A DNA stretch of 64,000 nt from Lottia gigantea (Eukaryota > Mollusca > Gastropoda > Lottiidae). The DNA lies in contig NW_008711113.1 of the NCBI RefSeq assembly GCF_000327385.1, forward strand, positions 90,915-154,914. The letters are read 5' to 3'. The position numbers were made by a program, and so were the translations under genes. Shown here in pieces: positions 34,044-47,274 of the stretch (positions are counted from its first letter, which is position 1; every line of letters begins with the position of its first letter). Below the pieces are notes generated by a model. The model saw nothing but the letters and a program-made list of their open reading frames with translations, had not been told where the DNA came from and searched no databases.

Positions 34044-35481
34044 TTTGAATCTTCAACGTCTAACCTGGTCAATGACGGATTTATCAATAGCTGTTATCGG
34101 TTTGTTATCGTCTGTTTTCAAGGTCTGTCTTTTTTGTAAAAGGTAAATCCGGTTGGAGTTTTCTTTCCTATTGATAAATTTCGGCCTTGACCTTCTAGCA
34201 ATATCAAATGCTATATATAGGGATACATGGACGTCTTACGTTCAGACATTTATATAACGGTATTCGTTTCGTTTGGACATAATAAAATCTTACGCTTTTC
34301 CAAATACAATTTGTGTAATTCTACACGAGGATGTCTAACAAATATGTTGAAAAATAAGCGATACACATTTTTTTTGGCAGTATCGGGTGCTCTGAAAATG
34401 TGAGCATCACATAACAGCTTACAACAACGACCAACGTCAATGGAATTTTTGGATTAAGACTTAGGCCTACCTTAACTGGGGAAGAGATTTTACGCTTCAA
34501 TTTTAGATTCTGGATTTCAGAGATACCCAGTCTACATCAAAGTTTGTTTATGATAACAATAAGTAAAAGTACAATACTGATAAATACATAGTATAATAAC
34601 CCAATTTATCACACAACAGTACTGTTCTCGGGTTCATAAAAACGATTTAACTAGTAGCACAGGTTAATAACTATGCAAATCAGGACAGATGTTCATGTAC
34701 TCTGTACCATGGCATCCTTTTGAAGTTGACTTGAAGGTAAAGTATCAAAATCTGGCAACTCATTTCATAAAGTTCATATTACATAACGATTCGTTGAAGA
34801 TCCTCCATTGAATAAAACATTTTGATATTGTTATCATTATAAATACGATAGTAGGTAAACGTGCATGTCATCACGTTATTCGCTTCGTTATTCAATATAA
34901 GCAGTATTGATCAGTATTGATCAAACGAGTACACTATTAATTTCCCTTCGGTGTTTGAAGACGATATCGTCTAATTGCACGGTGGTTTGTACGGTGGTTG
35001 GCACGAAAGATAAAAAGGGGTGGGGACTTCTGATTAGACAGCAGATATTATGCACATGTAAGGTTGTAAACTCCAAAATCGTAGAAACTCCTGAGAAAGG
35101 TGAAAATCGAAAGTAACCAGTCTAGATATAGGTCTTCTCGGTGGCGCTTTTGTGAATCATTATGTGAGGGGGCAAAGCATGGGCCACAAAATTATTAAAG
35201 TGGGGGTAGAAGGGAGGGGTAGAAGGGATCAAAGCTGGGGAAGCTAAGTTCTAATGCCCATGTTCCCTTCGAAGGAACACACACCATTGCCTCTTCTTAA
35301 ACTCACGGCAATGTCTGATCACATCAGATGGATGAATCCTGCTATTTTCAATGTTTTATGCCCCATACAATTAATAAGTCAATAATAAGCCCCATCATAA
35401 AAAATGAAAAATGATAAAAAGTTCGTAATGTTTTTACACCAAAATCACTCAATATACACTGACAAGCAGACGAACAACCGA
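34044..35481. other. Intergenic region between the two PhyH genes
   Basis: It should contain the promoter of copy 1 and the 3' end of copy 2. A short direct repeat (CAGTATTGAT twice near 34903) is visible. I see no gene. Confidence 0.45.
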
Positions 35482-38400
35482 TTAACTCTTTACGTTGATC
35501 TCTTTAAGATGCGAGTTCTGGCGTTTCTCCTTCGTCAACAATTCTTTCCCGCTCGCATCCCATAATACACCACAATCCAATATGGCGGAATTGGGAACCT
35601 GCAAGATTCGAGTGTACAATTGAAACATTGAACGGTTCTTCAATAGAGATTTTCACACGGTGCAGAAAAGTAGGATGTAAAACTTCATTCATTTAATTCA
35701 TTTAGTCAGAACACTGCTATTTCGTTCCTAGTATCGCCAGATTGTTGTTCACGCAAGCAAGAATCAATCATTACCAGTTACTGACGGTGCATGTAGTGTT
35801 AAGGATTCCCAGCCCCTTCTCTTAAATAAAGCTCATTGTTGTTGGAGTCTGTAGTGAAGGAAGTCTAATGTTATGTACATTCCTAAGGTGTTACCCAATG
35901 TTTTGCTAATTGTACGTGGTGACTAAAAGATCTTAACAGAGTTCATTGTTGTTGGGAACTGCCCTTAAAACTAAAGAAAAATGCACAGGATACCTTATGA
36001 AGAGGTGTGTAGTTTGGATGGTGGTGTTCCTCTACTGGATCGTTGGTAGCCTTGTTGTAGGCGACTAGAAAAGCCCATCGTCTCTCCTCGCTGAGATTTG
36101 GACCACTGTAGTGGAGTAAGTTACAATGGAAGAACAGAGCATCACCTACACAAATATAATGGAAGTGTTATCCCGACATTTTGGTATTTCTTAGAATAGA
36201 TATTGTGTGGTGTATTTGGAATTGGTTTGATTCCGAACAGTAATGCTGATGAGTCGAGGTTTTAGGAATAGCTACTTACTATAGCTGGTCGAGTGATGTC
36301 TATGAAACACCACTAATTCGTTATGATATTGAATACGATGCCACTAGTAAGGTGGTCCTGCAGATTTGATATACTTAGTTATAGTTTAATGATGTTCTTT
36401 TGGGTTGGAGAAGAGGATACTGAAGAATAAGCAGGTATAGTAGATGATGTTCTGTAGGGATGTTGAAGAGGATACTGATGAACAAGCAGTCATTGATGAT
36501 GTGATGTGGAGATGGAGAAGCGGATACTGGAGAACAAGCAGGTATAGTTGATGATCTGTTTAATGATAATGAAAGGGATACTGATTAACAAGCAGTTATA
36601 GTTGACGACACTTTCTTACGCGAAGATGCGGATGAATTAGTAATTATACTATAGTTGATGACGTACTGTAGTCGAAGAAGACACTGATGAACACGCACTT
36701 ATTACAGGTGATGATACTATCTTAGCATGGTTGAGAAGATACAGATGGCAGGTACAGTTTGATGTTCTGTAGATATGGTGAAGAGATATTGAAGCGGATA
36801 CTGATGAACGAGTAGTTAAAGTTGATGATGTTTTATAAAGATTGTGAGGAGGATACTGACAAGTAGTTATAGTTGGTGATGTTCTGTACGGACAGTGTAT
36901 AGGCGATGATGTGCTGATGGTTTGGAGAAGTGTTTATTTGAAGCTTCTGTAGAGATACTGAAGAACAAACAGTTATAGTTGATGATGTTCTGTTAAGATG
37001 GTGCAGATGATACAGATGAACAGGTAGCGGTGTGCTGCTGGTTTGGAGAAGTGTTGATTTGAAGCTGCTGGTGCTATTTATCCTGGTGTTAATGATGCCG
37101 ACAATTAGAAGGATACAGACTGTATACCAAAATTTCGAAATTATGTTTCTATGGATCACTGGACCATATTAGATGATGATGCTGATGCTGATGAGTGTTT
37201 ACCAGGATTCATCTCCACATATTTCTTCGGGCAAACTTTTTCAATCATGTTGACTCTCTCCATGTCAGCACCGACCAGTTCACCAACAAAATTATGTTCA
37301 ATTCTTCCACACTTGTGAGATCCGTCCAGAATCTGAAGAAATTTGTGACGTCATATATATACGGTTAAGCATTTCTATAATTACAGGAACCACAGACATC
37401 TCAATGAAAAATTGTAATGATGCTGATAGAAGTCTTAAAAAAATATAAACCTACAAACCTCTAGACAACCGTTGCCTTTGTGACATCTATCTACAGCTAT
37501 AAATACTGTCATCATATCGGGAAATAATGCCGTGTTTCGATACCAATACCTACAGAATACAAGAAGAACATTGTCCGATGACAACGGTAGCGTTATTCGA
37601 AGCACCACGATTAGGTAATGGTCAATGAACTGACTCTTTGGTAGTTGCCAGAAAAGGTATTCTAAAAATATTCCAAGCCACAACGGCAGCATATGATGCT
37701 CCAATACAACTAACTCTGTGGCGTTTTTTTTGGAATACCTGATGTCATCCTGGGAATTGGTTTTTCAACTGGACCTCTTTTCAGATTGTCTATACATAAC
37801 TGAGCATTTTATTTGGGTATCACATTTTCACCGATGCAAAACTTTTCAGCTCGATGGTAATACCTCAGACAAGAGTAGTCACTTGAACATGCTTAAGGAT
37901 GTCCAAATAAGATGCTAATGAAAAACCTCACCCATAATCCTGATGCCAAGCATGCCGTCCACCAACTTTAGCTAATTTCATCATCACTTTAGCATGGTAA
38001 TGGTACACCTCGCCGCCAAGAAGCTGAAATAATATGCATGTGATTTTCATATTTATGAACGTCAAAATAATGAGATCATTTCTAAAGGAAATAAATCCAA
38101 ATCTTAAATCTTGTCCTCTTAAGGAACCATTTTGTATCAATAAGTTTGTAAATGCAGTGGGCGGGGGTGGGGACAAATATTTGAGATTGCCCAAATCTCT
38201 AATCTAGTTCTCTCTACCACACCCCAACCCTCCTCCTCCCCTCTTGCGCTCCGTCACTACACCAATTTGGTCTCTTCCTTCGAGTAGAATGCCAGGTAAA
38301 CAAATCCAATAGTATTGTGGCAACTGCCAGCATCATATATTAAGAATCGCGGGTTGTTTGGAAATGCTTGAATTCTTAAATCAAGTTGTCGTGTCAGAAC

Positions 38401-41118
38401 AACATATACCTCGTCCTTCAAACTTTTAATTTAGCATTGTAAGAAAAACAACAAAACAATTGACGTAATGTTTTTAATACAAGACAGACCTATTCCAATT
38501 TTCATGATTTATGAACTCTTTAACAGACAAATATCGAGAACTGTAGCTTCAACCAAACCGAGATGTCTATATCAACAGAGACGTTTGGCCTTGCGTTAAT
38601 CTCGAAAAATATAATGAAAATGAAATGAAATTAAAATGAATGGAGTTTTAGGTCCTACTTTTCTGCACCACATTAGGTTAATGAAGACGGGCAACGCCAT
38701 GTAATGTACAACGAGGGAAATTTTTGCCTGGATAGTGGCATTGGGCTACTCTTTTTCCGATTTCCAACTGGTCTTTAACGTGCACAGCCAGTAGCAAAGT
38801 GCCTCTAAATATTTGTTTTACTAGCTGATTAATCCCAAATGAAGCCATCTATATCACTTTCCAGAACGAAAATCTGAAAAACGTTCGTCTACTACTTAAA
38901 AGAGGAGCATACGAGACGCGGACTTTGTCATTGTTATTGCATTGAAGAACTGAACGATTTTTATTCTAAAGACAATACGGATAACTACATGTACTATATT
39001 CAGCGTAAGGCGACAATATTCCTTATATCATGCATGGTAACAAAATTGACAAATCTGTGTACAAAAGGAAAAGTTAATTCTAGTTTCATGTATATTAAAC
39101 TGCTACGCACAAGACCACCCCCCACCCTTTTTTTAAACGAAAGAAAAACTTAGTTGTTATTCAAAGTATGCTAAATCGAAGTCAAGTTAAATTTTCAGCA
39201 CTATCAAATCGTTTTCGCCCAGTTTAACGTCACGCCAAATGCCCCTACACTGAAAATTTGTATAAAAGACACACGTATCCAATTATCACGCTAACATGCG
39301 TTTCTCATTCACGTGTACCTGGTCGAAGGCTTTTATCTTATCTATAACAACAAGTACACTTATAGTCTCAATCAACCAGTCTAACTGTGTTTACGCACAA
39401 ATGCAATGAAATTTGAATACGAGAGAATTGTGGGTGTAAAAGACTACGGTTCCATAATTATGTTTAATATGACAGTCGCAGTTTGTCTTCCATTCTATAG
39501 TACGTTATACTTAGCTATAGCTTTGACTACCTGGGGTTCAAGTATATCTTAGGTCATTGTTCACCAGACGCTTTGCCCATTAGCATTACTGGATCGATAG
39601 ATATTTCCATCAAAAGCCGTAGATTACTAGCGCGGTTGACAGGTCTGATTCCATCGTTTATATCGAGCTGTTCAAGAGATCTCTCAGCTCCAAGGTGTGT
39701 AAGAGACACATTCTTTCAATTTCAGTATTTCCCCGTCATACTAAAGTAGTGGCTATTGCAGTCAGGGTAAAAGTACGTAATAGTTTGTGAAAATAAAATA
39801 AAGACCGATGCCAAACATTTCCTTTGCATGTTGCTCACCTCTTCACATGTTCCTGCAACTTTCTTCGATCTCGAAATCATACCAGTGACGTCATCTCCAG
39901 GATGTGCCCAAAGAGTTAGTCTTGCAAATCGGTTGTCTCCGTCGTCTACCTGAAACGATCCGGCATCCAATTGGCTAGATATCAAAAATATTGAACACAA
40001 TAATAGGGAATTCGCAGAATAAAAAGATTATGGAGTTGACTCAAATTTTTGTTTTTTTTTTCTACGTTTCCGGTTTTTCCGGTTTGACAGTTTGGATTGT
40101 TTGTCAGTTTTCACTCGATTTGATTTCGTCAGTTTTCACGAATTCAATTTACCGACGTAATGGAGCCACAAACTCCTTCAAAACATCCAAAGTTTCAATT
40201 TATACCAGGATATAATCTATATACCAACCACTGCAGAAACCCACTTACTTTTTGAGAATGTTCGGTGACATCGGCACTTTTTTCCAGCGAATTCTTTAAC
40301 TTATCCAACTCTTGTTCGCTCAATAATTTCCTGCAGAGAAAGGATCAGTTAATAAAAAGTGGTGATGGGAGGACGGGGAACGGGGAACGGGGAACTAGCT
40401 ATGCAGAGGTATGTCTTGAAGGACCAAAGCGACCTTTGGCCGCTGGCGAAATATCTGAGGTTGCACGAATTCCTAACCTAGTTATGAGAGTCATGCCCGA
40501 AAAACATGCATTCGGGGCTGCGATTGATATGATTTTATATATATGCATGGAGGTCAACCCCAATTGGTCCTTTTTTAGTAGTCTCAATTGCTTTGAAATG
40601 TTTACCCCATTGCCAAATTTAGCTTCCTTGGAGGGAATTCTGTATCTGATGACTGAAACACGTATTAGCAGCATTATTCAGATCTATTTAATACAAAATT
40701 CTAATAGAAAGATTCAAAACCACAGTCGATTGTTACAGTATTAGTCCGGCTTGGAGTACGACCGGAAGTGATGTGAGATATGATTCAAGGTACGTACCTG
40801 ACCATGATATAACCGTGTTCATTGAAACACATCTTCACATCATTGGAAACCACAAACTCATCAGTGTACTGGAATTCTGGAATAGATGTTGCAAGAGATG
40901 AAAGCCAAAGGGAACTCCGATTCCGCCACGGTGGTTTCTAGGCTCCCGTGCCAATTTCTACAATATTGAATCGACTACAGCTCTTTAATTTGTATAGATA
41001 GACGACAGCAAGGATACAAAATACCACAGACTGATCAAATGGCTTAACGACCTTAACTTATCAAATTACATTCCATTTAACGCAATGCTCAAAGACGATA
41101 ATTACCTTTAATAGACAT
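35482..41118 (-). CDS. PhyH-family Fe(II)/2-oxoglutarate dioxygenase, copy 2 (288 aa)
   Basis: Nine exons in transcript order: 41118-41106, 40876-40798, 40330-40249, 39949-39839, 38023-37932, 37549-37459, 37332-37203, 36145-35994, 35598-35482. Exons 2-8 have exactly the same lengths as in copy 1 (79, 82, 111, 92, 91, 130, 152 nt) and all eight intron phases agree, so this is a tandem duplicate. The start [17 protein letters not shown] comes from a 13-nt first exon. The iron ligands H-Q-D ([11 protein letters not shown]) and distal H ([13 protein letters not shown]) and the RRW arginine are all present, so the enzyme is expected to be active. Compared with copy 1 the protein differs around [15 protein letters not shown] and at the C-terminus ([16 protein letters not shown]), which may reflect divergence of substrate. 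The substrate is unknown. Confidence 0.9.
36385..37065. repeat. Degenerate minisatellite of about 55 bp filling PhyH copy 2 intron 7
   Basis: Blocks AAGAGGATACTGATGAACAA, GCAGTTATAGTTGATGATGT and TCTGTAGAGATGGTGA recur about ten times with many substitutions. It fills most of a 1057-bp intron. It also creates a long meaningless open frame on the minus strand. Confidence 0.8.
38625..38812 (-). mobile_element. SINE family A, 3' half, PhyH copy 2 intron 4
   Basis: ATGAATGGAGTTTTAGGTCC, ACGGGCAACGCCATGTAATG and GTCTTTAACGTGCACAGCCA match the family. The tRNA-like half is absent. Confidence 0.8.
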
Positions 41119-41362
41119 TCTGAAAAGTCTGTTTTCATTCCAAGCTTATAGCTTTCTTCAGTGCACTCGATGATATCGGCCCATCTATGATGTGATATCG
41201 ACCTCATATTATGTTGTTATCATTTATGATAATATAGATAACAAACTTGTAAATACCGGTAACAAAGTTACATGAACATTTGAAATATTTGTATCAAAGT
41301 CGTCCTGAAGAGTTGGATAAAAGGCGAAGGCGAAAATATTCATAAATGAATGAATTGGGTTC

Positions 41363-41711
41363 TTAAAGATGAGTTCCCTTATTTTCATTATTTTTTTATA
41401 TGAATAGAAAGTAGAGTTGTTCTAAACACTTGAAAAAATACTAGTTTGTCATGTCCATTATTAATTCATTATTAGCCAAAACAGAAGAGGATTACCAGCA
41501 GAATTCCAATGAGTGACAGATCAAGAAAGGTCAAAAAGTCTTTTTTGTTTATCTAGACTGTACATTCATGGAAATTTATGATTGGTTAAAACTCAAAATT
41601 ATATACAATAAGAACACAATGATATGATTAAGAATACATGATAATTCATCAGAAACACCAATTAATCAACTAGTTTGCTTAATGTCAAAAATAAGGAAAA
41701 CCATCTTTAAA
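41363..41711. mobile_element. MITE family B copy upstream of PhyH copy 2
   Basis: Starts TTAAAGATGAGTTCCCTTAT and ends GGAAAACCATCTTTAA, with the usual interior (GATTACCAGCAGAATTCCAA). It lies about 250 bp upstream of the start codon. Confidence 0.85.
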
Positions 41712-42299
41712 GCACACATTAGTCCAATATTCACTTTACAATGTCAACAAAAGCCATATTGTTGAACACTGGGAGGAAAGATAGGTCCCGTGTATAATAC
41801 TGGCACATTATGTTCCCCCCTTAACAATACCGACGTTTTATTAACAGCATAGTTACTATAGCATTAGTGGATCAAACTCTATGGAGACTAGTTGAACCAT
41901 GCCCACGGGCCCCTTTCCGACATGGGGGTCCCCACCCCCCAGAAACAGAAAAAAATGAAAAAAAAATGTACCAACGTATAAAATTATAATCAAACTAAGT
42001 AACCAGCAATATATAAATGATATCTTCCATTAACAGGCATTGAATTTACTTACAGAGAGGTCTCAGAGGAGCATATGTTTTTTAACATTAAAAAACTAAC
42101 ACCTGAGTCCAGGGGCCCGTATACATCTAGTTGAGCCACTTGGTTGTCATTATACGGGAAAATTAAATAACTGTAGTCTGAATAAAATATTCTATATTAG
42201 AGTCACCTCCCTTAGATCTAACCTGGAAGCCCGCTAAAATAGCTTTTTCTAATTTGGTGTAGTTTGAAATTACAGTTAATAACTAGTTTTTCATTCAAA

Positions 42300-42985
42300 T
42301 TAAAAAATCTAAATCAAAATGCTCAATTTGTACAAATATGTACATTGTAATGTAATGAGTGGATGGTTGGCATAGAGTGTGAGAAAGATTAAGTGTGTGA
42401 GAAAAGATGAAGAGACAGAGTGCGAAAAGGTTTATGGAAAGATTTGAGAAAAGATAAGAGAAAAATTGGGAAAAAGAGTGCGAGAAAAAAAAAGAAAAAC
42501 ATTAAGAGTGTGCGAAAAGATTGAGAAATGCTTAAGAGAAAAAGTGTGAGAAAAGATTAAGAGAAAGAGTGTGCGAAAAGATTAAGAGAAAGAGTGTGCG
42601 AAAAGATTAAGAGAAAGAGTGTGCGAAAAGATTAAGAAAAGATTAAGAGGGAAGAGCGTAAGAATAGATTGAGCGAAAGAATGTGAGGAAAGATTAAGAA
42701 AACCGATAAAAGCACATAACGTTAATTTTGCTGCAACAAAACATTTACAGTTATAGTGTCTGATTTGAAGCAACGGCTGACAGTTACACAAGACTTGTTG
42801 TCAAGAACAGACTATAACTATTTTAATTCAACCTATATCAATTAAAAACTAACTCATTGATTTGTAGACGAACGAGGTGTTAGACTTTTTGACGCTACGG
42901 ATGGCCAAAATAAACTATCAAGATCAAAATGCTCATTTGCATAAATGTAATGTAATGAGTTGATGGTTGGCCTTAATAAAAGTAT
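42300..42985. repeat. Purine-rich GAGAAAAGATTAAGAGAAAG array flanked by a direct duplication
   Basis: At 42365-42705 a roughly 20-30-bp purine-rich unit (AGTGTGCGAAAAGATTAAGA) repeats about 12 times. The sequence TCAAAATGCTCAATTTGTAC followed by GTAATGTAATGAGTGGATGG at 42315-42371 recurs at 42926-42968, flanking the array. Confidence 0.8.
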
Positions 42986-42999
42986 AAAACAATACAGAA

Positions 43000-44300
43000 T
43001 ATCTAAATGTAGACCAAACTGTCGTAAACGTGTCAGAACTGTCCATCATTTTGATTGATGTGTTTTGTTTGGCTCGAGGTAATGGCAACCAAAATGTTTT
43101 ATGCCCATGTATGGCTCTCCTAATTTTTCAATGAATGGGATGTCTGCATAGTTTGAATTCAAGGAGAGGCTGACATAATGCACATAGATTAATGTGATTT
43201 TAATTGGAGGTGGAGCTTAATTTTGGAACACAATTAATCTGATTGAAATGCACATGCATGTAGATAAAAAGTAGGTCATGTGTTCACATTTAGGCATGAA
43301 TCAATGCACAAGTGTTACATGCTTAAAGCTCTAAGGTTCAATGTCCAAACTTTATTGAATTTGAGCTGTTTAAAAAGTACTGTGACGGTTTCTTGAAATT
43401 TTGCTTGGTCGTGGCTAACTGACATTTGTCAAGGTGTAGATCAGAGTTCCGGATTATGAAAAAAATAAATGAACTTCACCCAATGACACACTTTTAAAAA
43501 CTTAAAAAAGCTGCATTGTGAAATGTCAAACGAATTTCAATTCTTTTGTTATTACTGGCATTTATAGTCATTTAACATTCGTAGTAATTTCAAGATCAAA
43601 CGCGAAGGTTCTATGTATTTATATTGGACAACAGACTGCAGACGAACAGGAAGTGACGTGGGTTTAAAATGTTGTGCGTATTTTAAAGGACAAATCCTGC
43701 AAAGATTGAGATTGAGTTGGGCAGGGAGTGTTGAAGGAATGACAGTGAAATACTTTTTAAAATGCCCAATCATAATAAATCCTGTTGTTTCGTTTCGTGG
43801 TTTTTCTGTGGGCGTCGCCACTGGTCATCTATAATCTGATGAAATTGGCATGCAGCTCACGTTCTAGATCAGTTAATATTCAACCAATCAAATGCTCTGA
43901 TCAATAAGATTTCCTTACTTATGTGAACAAATTAGAGATATCCATTATCATTTTTACTTTGTCTGATTTTGCTTATAAACTGAACAATTAATATCATTGA
44001 TTTCTTGAAGGATCGAAAGTATTACTTCAAGGGCTAGATGCCTAACCAACTCGTGCACGTTTGGGAATCAAGACGACCATAACCGAATTAAAAGCCTCCC
44101 CACGAAAAAAAAAAAGCAAGGCAACAATACAAATGTCTTCTGTACTTTTAACAATATATATTGTTTTCTTGGCCTTGACCAAAGTATTGACTTACTTTTT
44201 GTTTTTACCCACATTGAGATATTTTTAGTGACAGTTACATACTAACATGTATTCATTGTTCAACATACTTCTATTGTTTAAAATTGACATATGACATTTT
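43000..44300. other. No recognised feature
   Basis: Open frames on both strands near 43552-43834 mirror each other and match nothing I know. No splice-supported exon was found. Confidence 0.4.
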
Positions 44301-44305
44301 GAGCA

Positions 44306-44440
44306 AGGGTTGTAGCGCAGTTGGTTAGAGTGTTAGAATATTTTCATGACGTCATTTGCTTTATTGCGTCGAATACATGGTGTTCGTGGGTTTCAATCTT
44401 GGTATGTGTATGAAAATACGGTAAGTCATATTCCCCAAGA
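44306..44440 (+). mobile_element. SINE family B, tRNA-like head
   Basis: GGGTTGTAGCGCAGTTGGTT-AGAGTGTT is a clear tRNA-like A-box region. GTTCGTGGGTTTCAATCTT is a B-box-like stretch. The downstream body is short. Confidence 0.7.
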
Positions 44441-44933
44441 ATTTTAACTTCGAAATCAGTCATAGCAATATATGAACGGTGGTTTTAAAGGAATACTACC
44501 CCTTAGAATAAACATATTTTTTTATATAAATCTCAAAAGCTGACCAATAAGAGTATACATGTATATTCATTAGTGGACTAACCTTGTGTCATGACTACGT
44601 TCGAATCCCTTTAAAATCCGATAAATCTCTCATGCATATGCAATTTTATTGGTCAAGTTTTGGAATATGAATATTCTGTTCAATCTTAGAGTAGTTCCTG
44701 TAAGGAAATGGATTAAAAGGCACGACCAACCAGACACTTTTTAATTTTTCATCCCTATGTATAAGTTCATTCATAAATGCACGTCAGTGTCTGATTAAGC
44801 TGGGTAAATTGACAGGTATTAATTGATTAGCCTCGTGGGCATACGATAAAACGGTATACAGTCTGTTATCACCCATCTTCATTCAGCAAGGGTTTAAGAA
44901 ATTGATTTAGCAGTGCATCTTCTTATACCTTGA

Positions 44934-45087
44934 CTGCAATAGCCGCGATTTGTTTGGGTTGTATGTGAGTCAATACAGCCAATCAGAGTCCTCAACAGAA
45001 AATCTGTAGACAATAAGCCATAAGTTTACTTCTGTTCTGATTGGATGTATTCGCTGGCATACAATCCAATCAAATCGCTGCACTCGT
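44934..45087. mobile_element. Foldback element, about 150 bp
   Basis: The arm 44934-44987 (GCGATTTGTTTGGGTTGTAT, CAGCCAATCAGAG) is an imperfect reverse complement of 45034-45085 (CTGATTGGATG, ACAATCCAATCAAATCGC). Identity by eye is about 80%. It is probably a MITE. Confidence 0.65.
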
Positions 45088-45894
45088 AATAGCTTGGCAT
45101 CGCATGCTTTTCGAAAAGGGCGCACTTGGCTGATCCCATTTAAAGGTTATTGTTTTCTTAGACTACGACAGATTTAGGACGGAGTGACTGAGACTATTTT
45201 TGTACAATAATTATTTAATTGATTAAACATCTTTGTTTTTGTAGAAATACTCAAGAATCCAATACTCGACATAATTTCTCATTAAAGGGGTCTATTCCTT
45301 TAATTTGATTTAAAATCATTCCCATAATCTTATAAGCTCAGACAGATGCTGAAAAGTAGGACGTAAAACTCCATTTCATTTCAGTCCTACCTAATCTGAA
45401 ATACCCTTTAAGTTCGTTAAATTCAATTCTGCAGTGCTGGACCAATAAAAATGTAGCATTTCAAACCTCTTCTAAAAACGAAGCATTTGATTGGTTGAAT
45501 TCATAAACATGCTTTATAGGAAAAAGTCTTAAGATCATAGTAGGTGTGAAACATCCCCAACAAAAAATTAGCATAGCGTTAAAAAAACAGAAATTTGAAG
45601 ATATCATCCCTTGAATACACATGGAACCACTAGAATTATTTTGCCTGGAGGTCTGTCGATACTGGAATTGATGGTACAATGGTAATATATGTTATTATAT
45701 TGACAGAATTGCGCCTAATTATGTTGACTCACATTTCCTGTCTTGTGTACTTTAGATTAAATATCAAAAACAAATATATTCGTTTCACTTCCTCTTTCTT
45801 GAAATTTTAGACAACCAAACCTTGCAACTTTCTTTATAGAAGCAAAGCATTTGTGAAAATTGTAGAGATAACTTCTAAACAGTTTATGTGCACC

Positions 45895-46075
45895 AGGCAC
45901 ACTGATAACACCGATTTGCATCATTCCAAGTAAAAAAAATATATTACTAGAAGCTTTTGAGAAAGTGACGTCATACTGTGAAGTATTTCTGTAATTACAA
46001 GAACCACAGACATCTGATAGCAAATTGGAATGATGCAAAAAGTAGCTTTGATGACCCCGATACACATAGGGTAGC
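45895..46075. mobile_element. MITE family A copy
   Basis: CACTGATAACACCGATTTGC-ATCATTCCAA and the opposed TACAAGAACCACAGACATCT plus GACCCCGATACACATAG are family A arms around a short centre containing a TGACGTCA palindrome core. Confidence 0.7.
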
Positions 46076-46599
46076 TGGCTATTTAGTGCAATCGATCAAG
46101 GATTCTGAAAAGGGCAATCGTATATACTGGATAACCGTGTCTGGAAATCTGAAACTTTCGAAAAAATGCGTCATATTATGCCTGGTTGTCAGAGCCTATA
46201 ACGAATCTAGCGTCTTATTATCAAAATCTATATCCAGCTATACACCAGTTCGTTTCCCTTCCAGCAGGATAGTATATCATTGTAAATATCTATATGATAG
46301 GTATCGAATAAGTCTGGTGACCTCGGTATTTTGAGGATAAAGCTATTAATCACGGAATGTATTTCAAATAAAGTTTGATTTATCTGCCGCCTTCATAAAC
46401 AATCGATTTCAAAATGAACTTTTTCCTCTGAAATATTTATTGGAAAATGAACCATGCATAAAAAAAAAGTTTGCTTTCGCTTTTTGGAAACGTCGTTAAA
46501 TAGAATTGCATTGCTAAGCCATTCAGGTGCCAACGTTCTTCGCATGTATTCGACGATGTCACCTTTTTAAGAAATAGCTGGAGGGTATCGGAAGCAAAG

Positions 46600-46908
46600 C
46601 AATTCAATGCCATTCTGCGATTGGGATTGTCAACTTGTTACAATTTTCAAACGAGTCCAAAGTTCGCCCGATATTCAACCACATGTGGGAAATGTTCCGT
46701 GTCGTTCCGAAAATACAACACAAGGCCTAGGTGTGCTACAAGCAGGCACTTAATAGTTCTACATAGACGTATGTCGATGTCTTGGCAAAGTGTACAACGG
46801 CGTTTGCGCCATTATAAGCCCTTTGGTGTTAAAAACGGAAGACCTTCAACTCTATTACATACTATTCTTACTAAGGTGCAAATTCCATTTAATAATAAAA
46901 TTATCTAA
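46600..46908 (+). pseudogene. Possible Tc1/mariner-like transposase remnant
   Basis: A plus-strand frame reads NTRPRCATSRHLIVLHRRMS and SWQSVQRRLRHYKPFGVKNG. This recalls the helix-turn-helix region of Tc1-like transposases (GRPR-x-T, then R-x-L near a V-x-R-R-L-R). There is no DDE catalytic part and no ends are visible. The resemblance is weak and could be chance. Confidence 0.3.
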
Positions 46909-47274
46909 GTTTTAACACATTATTGTCACTTATGCAACGTGATAGTAGAAGTGTCTAAAACAAGTCATTTGTAGTGTACTTTTCATTTAAATAGCTCTTT
47001 ATTTCAAACTGTTCAAGGTTACAAGTAGGACTGTAAGGGCATGTTCAAGACAATTATTTAAAATGAATTCGGGTGGTTGGAAGAGGTGGAAGTTGGAAGT
47101 GATGACCGTCTTTGGTACTGAAATCCACGAAGTTCCAATTTGAATCATTTCGTAATGATTTTCAACGGCATGGTTCTGTAAATAATGGAAGGGACACCCG
47201 ACAGAAGCCACAAAAATCCGCTTTTCCGCTTATTTTCGGAAATGTGACCATTATGAATAATATTTAACGTTTTA

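Noticed and set aside
33730-34087. Minus-strand open frames of 88-98 codons around PhyH copy 1 exon 1
   Set aside because: They run through the donor of the 10-nt first exon into intron 1. The spliced frame is the one that continues the PhyH protein.
36833-37159. 108-codon minus-strand open frame between PhyH copy 2 exons
   Set aside because: It lies in the degenerate 55-bp repeat of intron 7 and has no similarity to the PhyH protein.
40265-40744. 159-codon plus-strand open frame
   Set aside because: It is antisense to PhyH copy 2 exon 3 and then crosses a decayed hAT MITE-like stretch.
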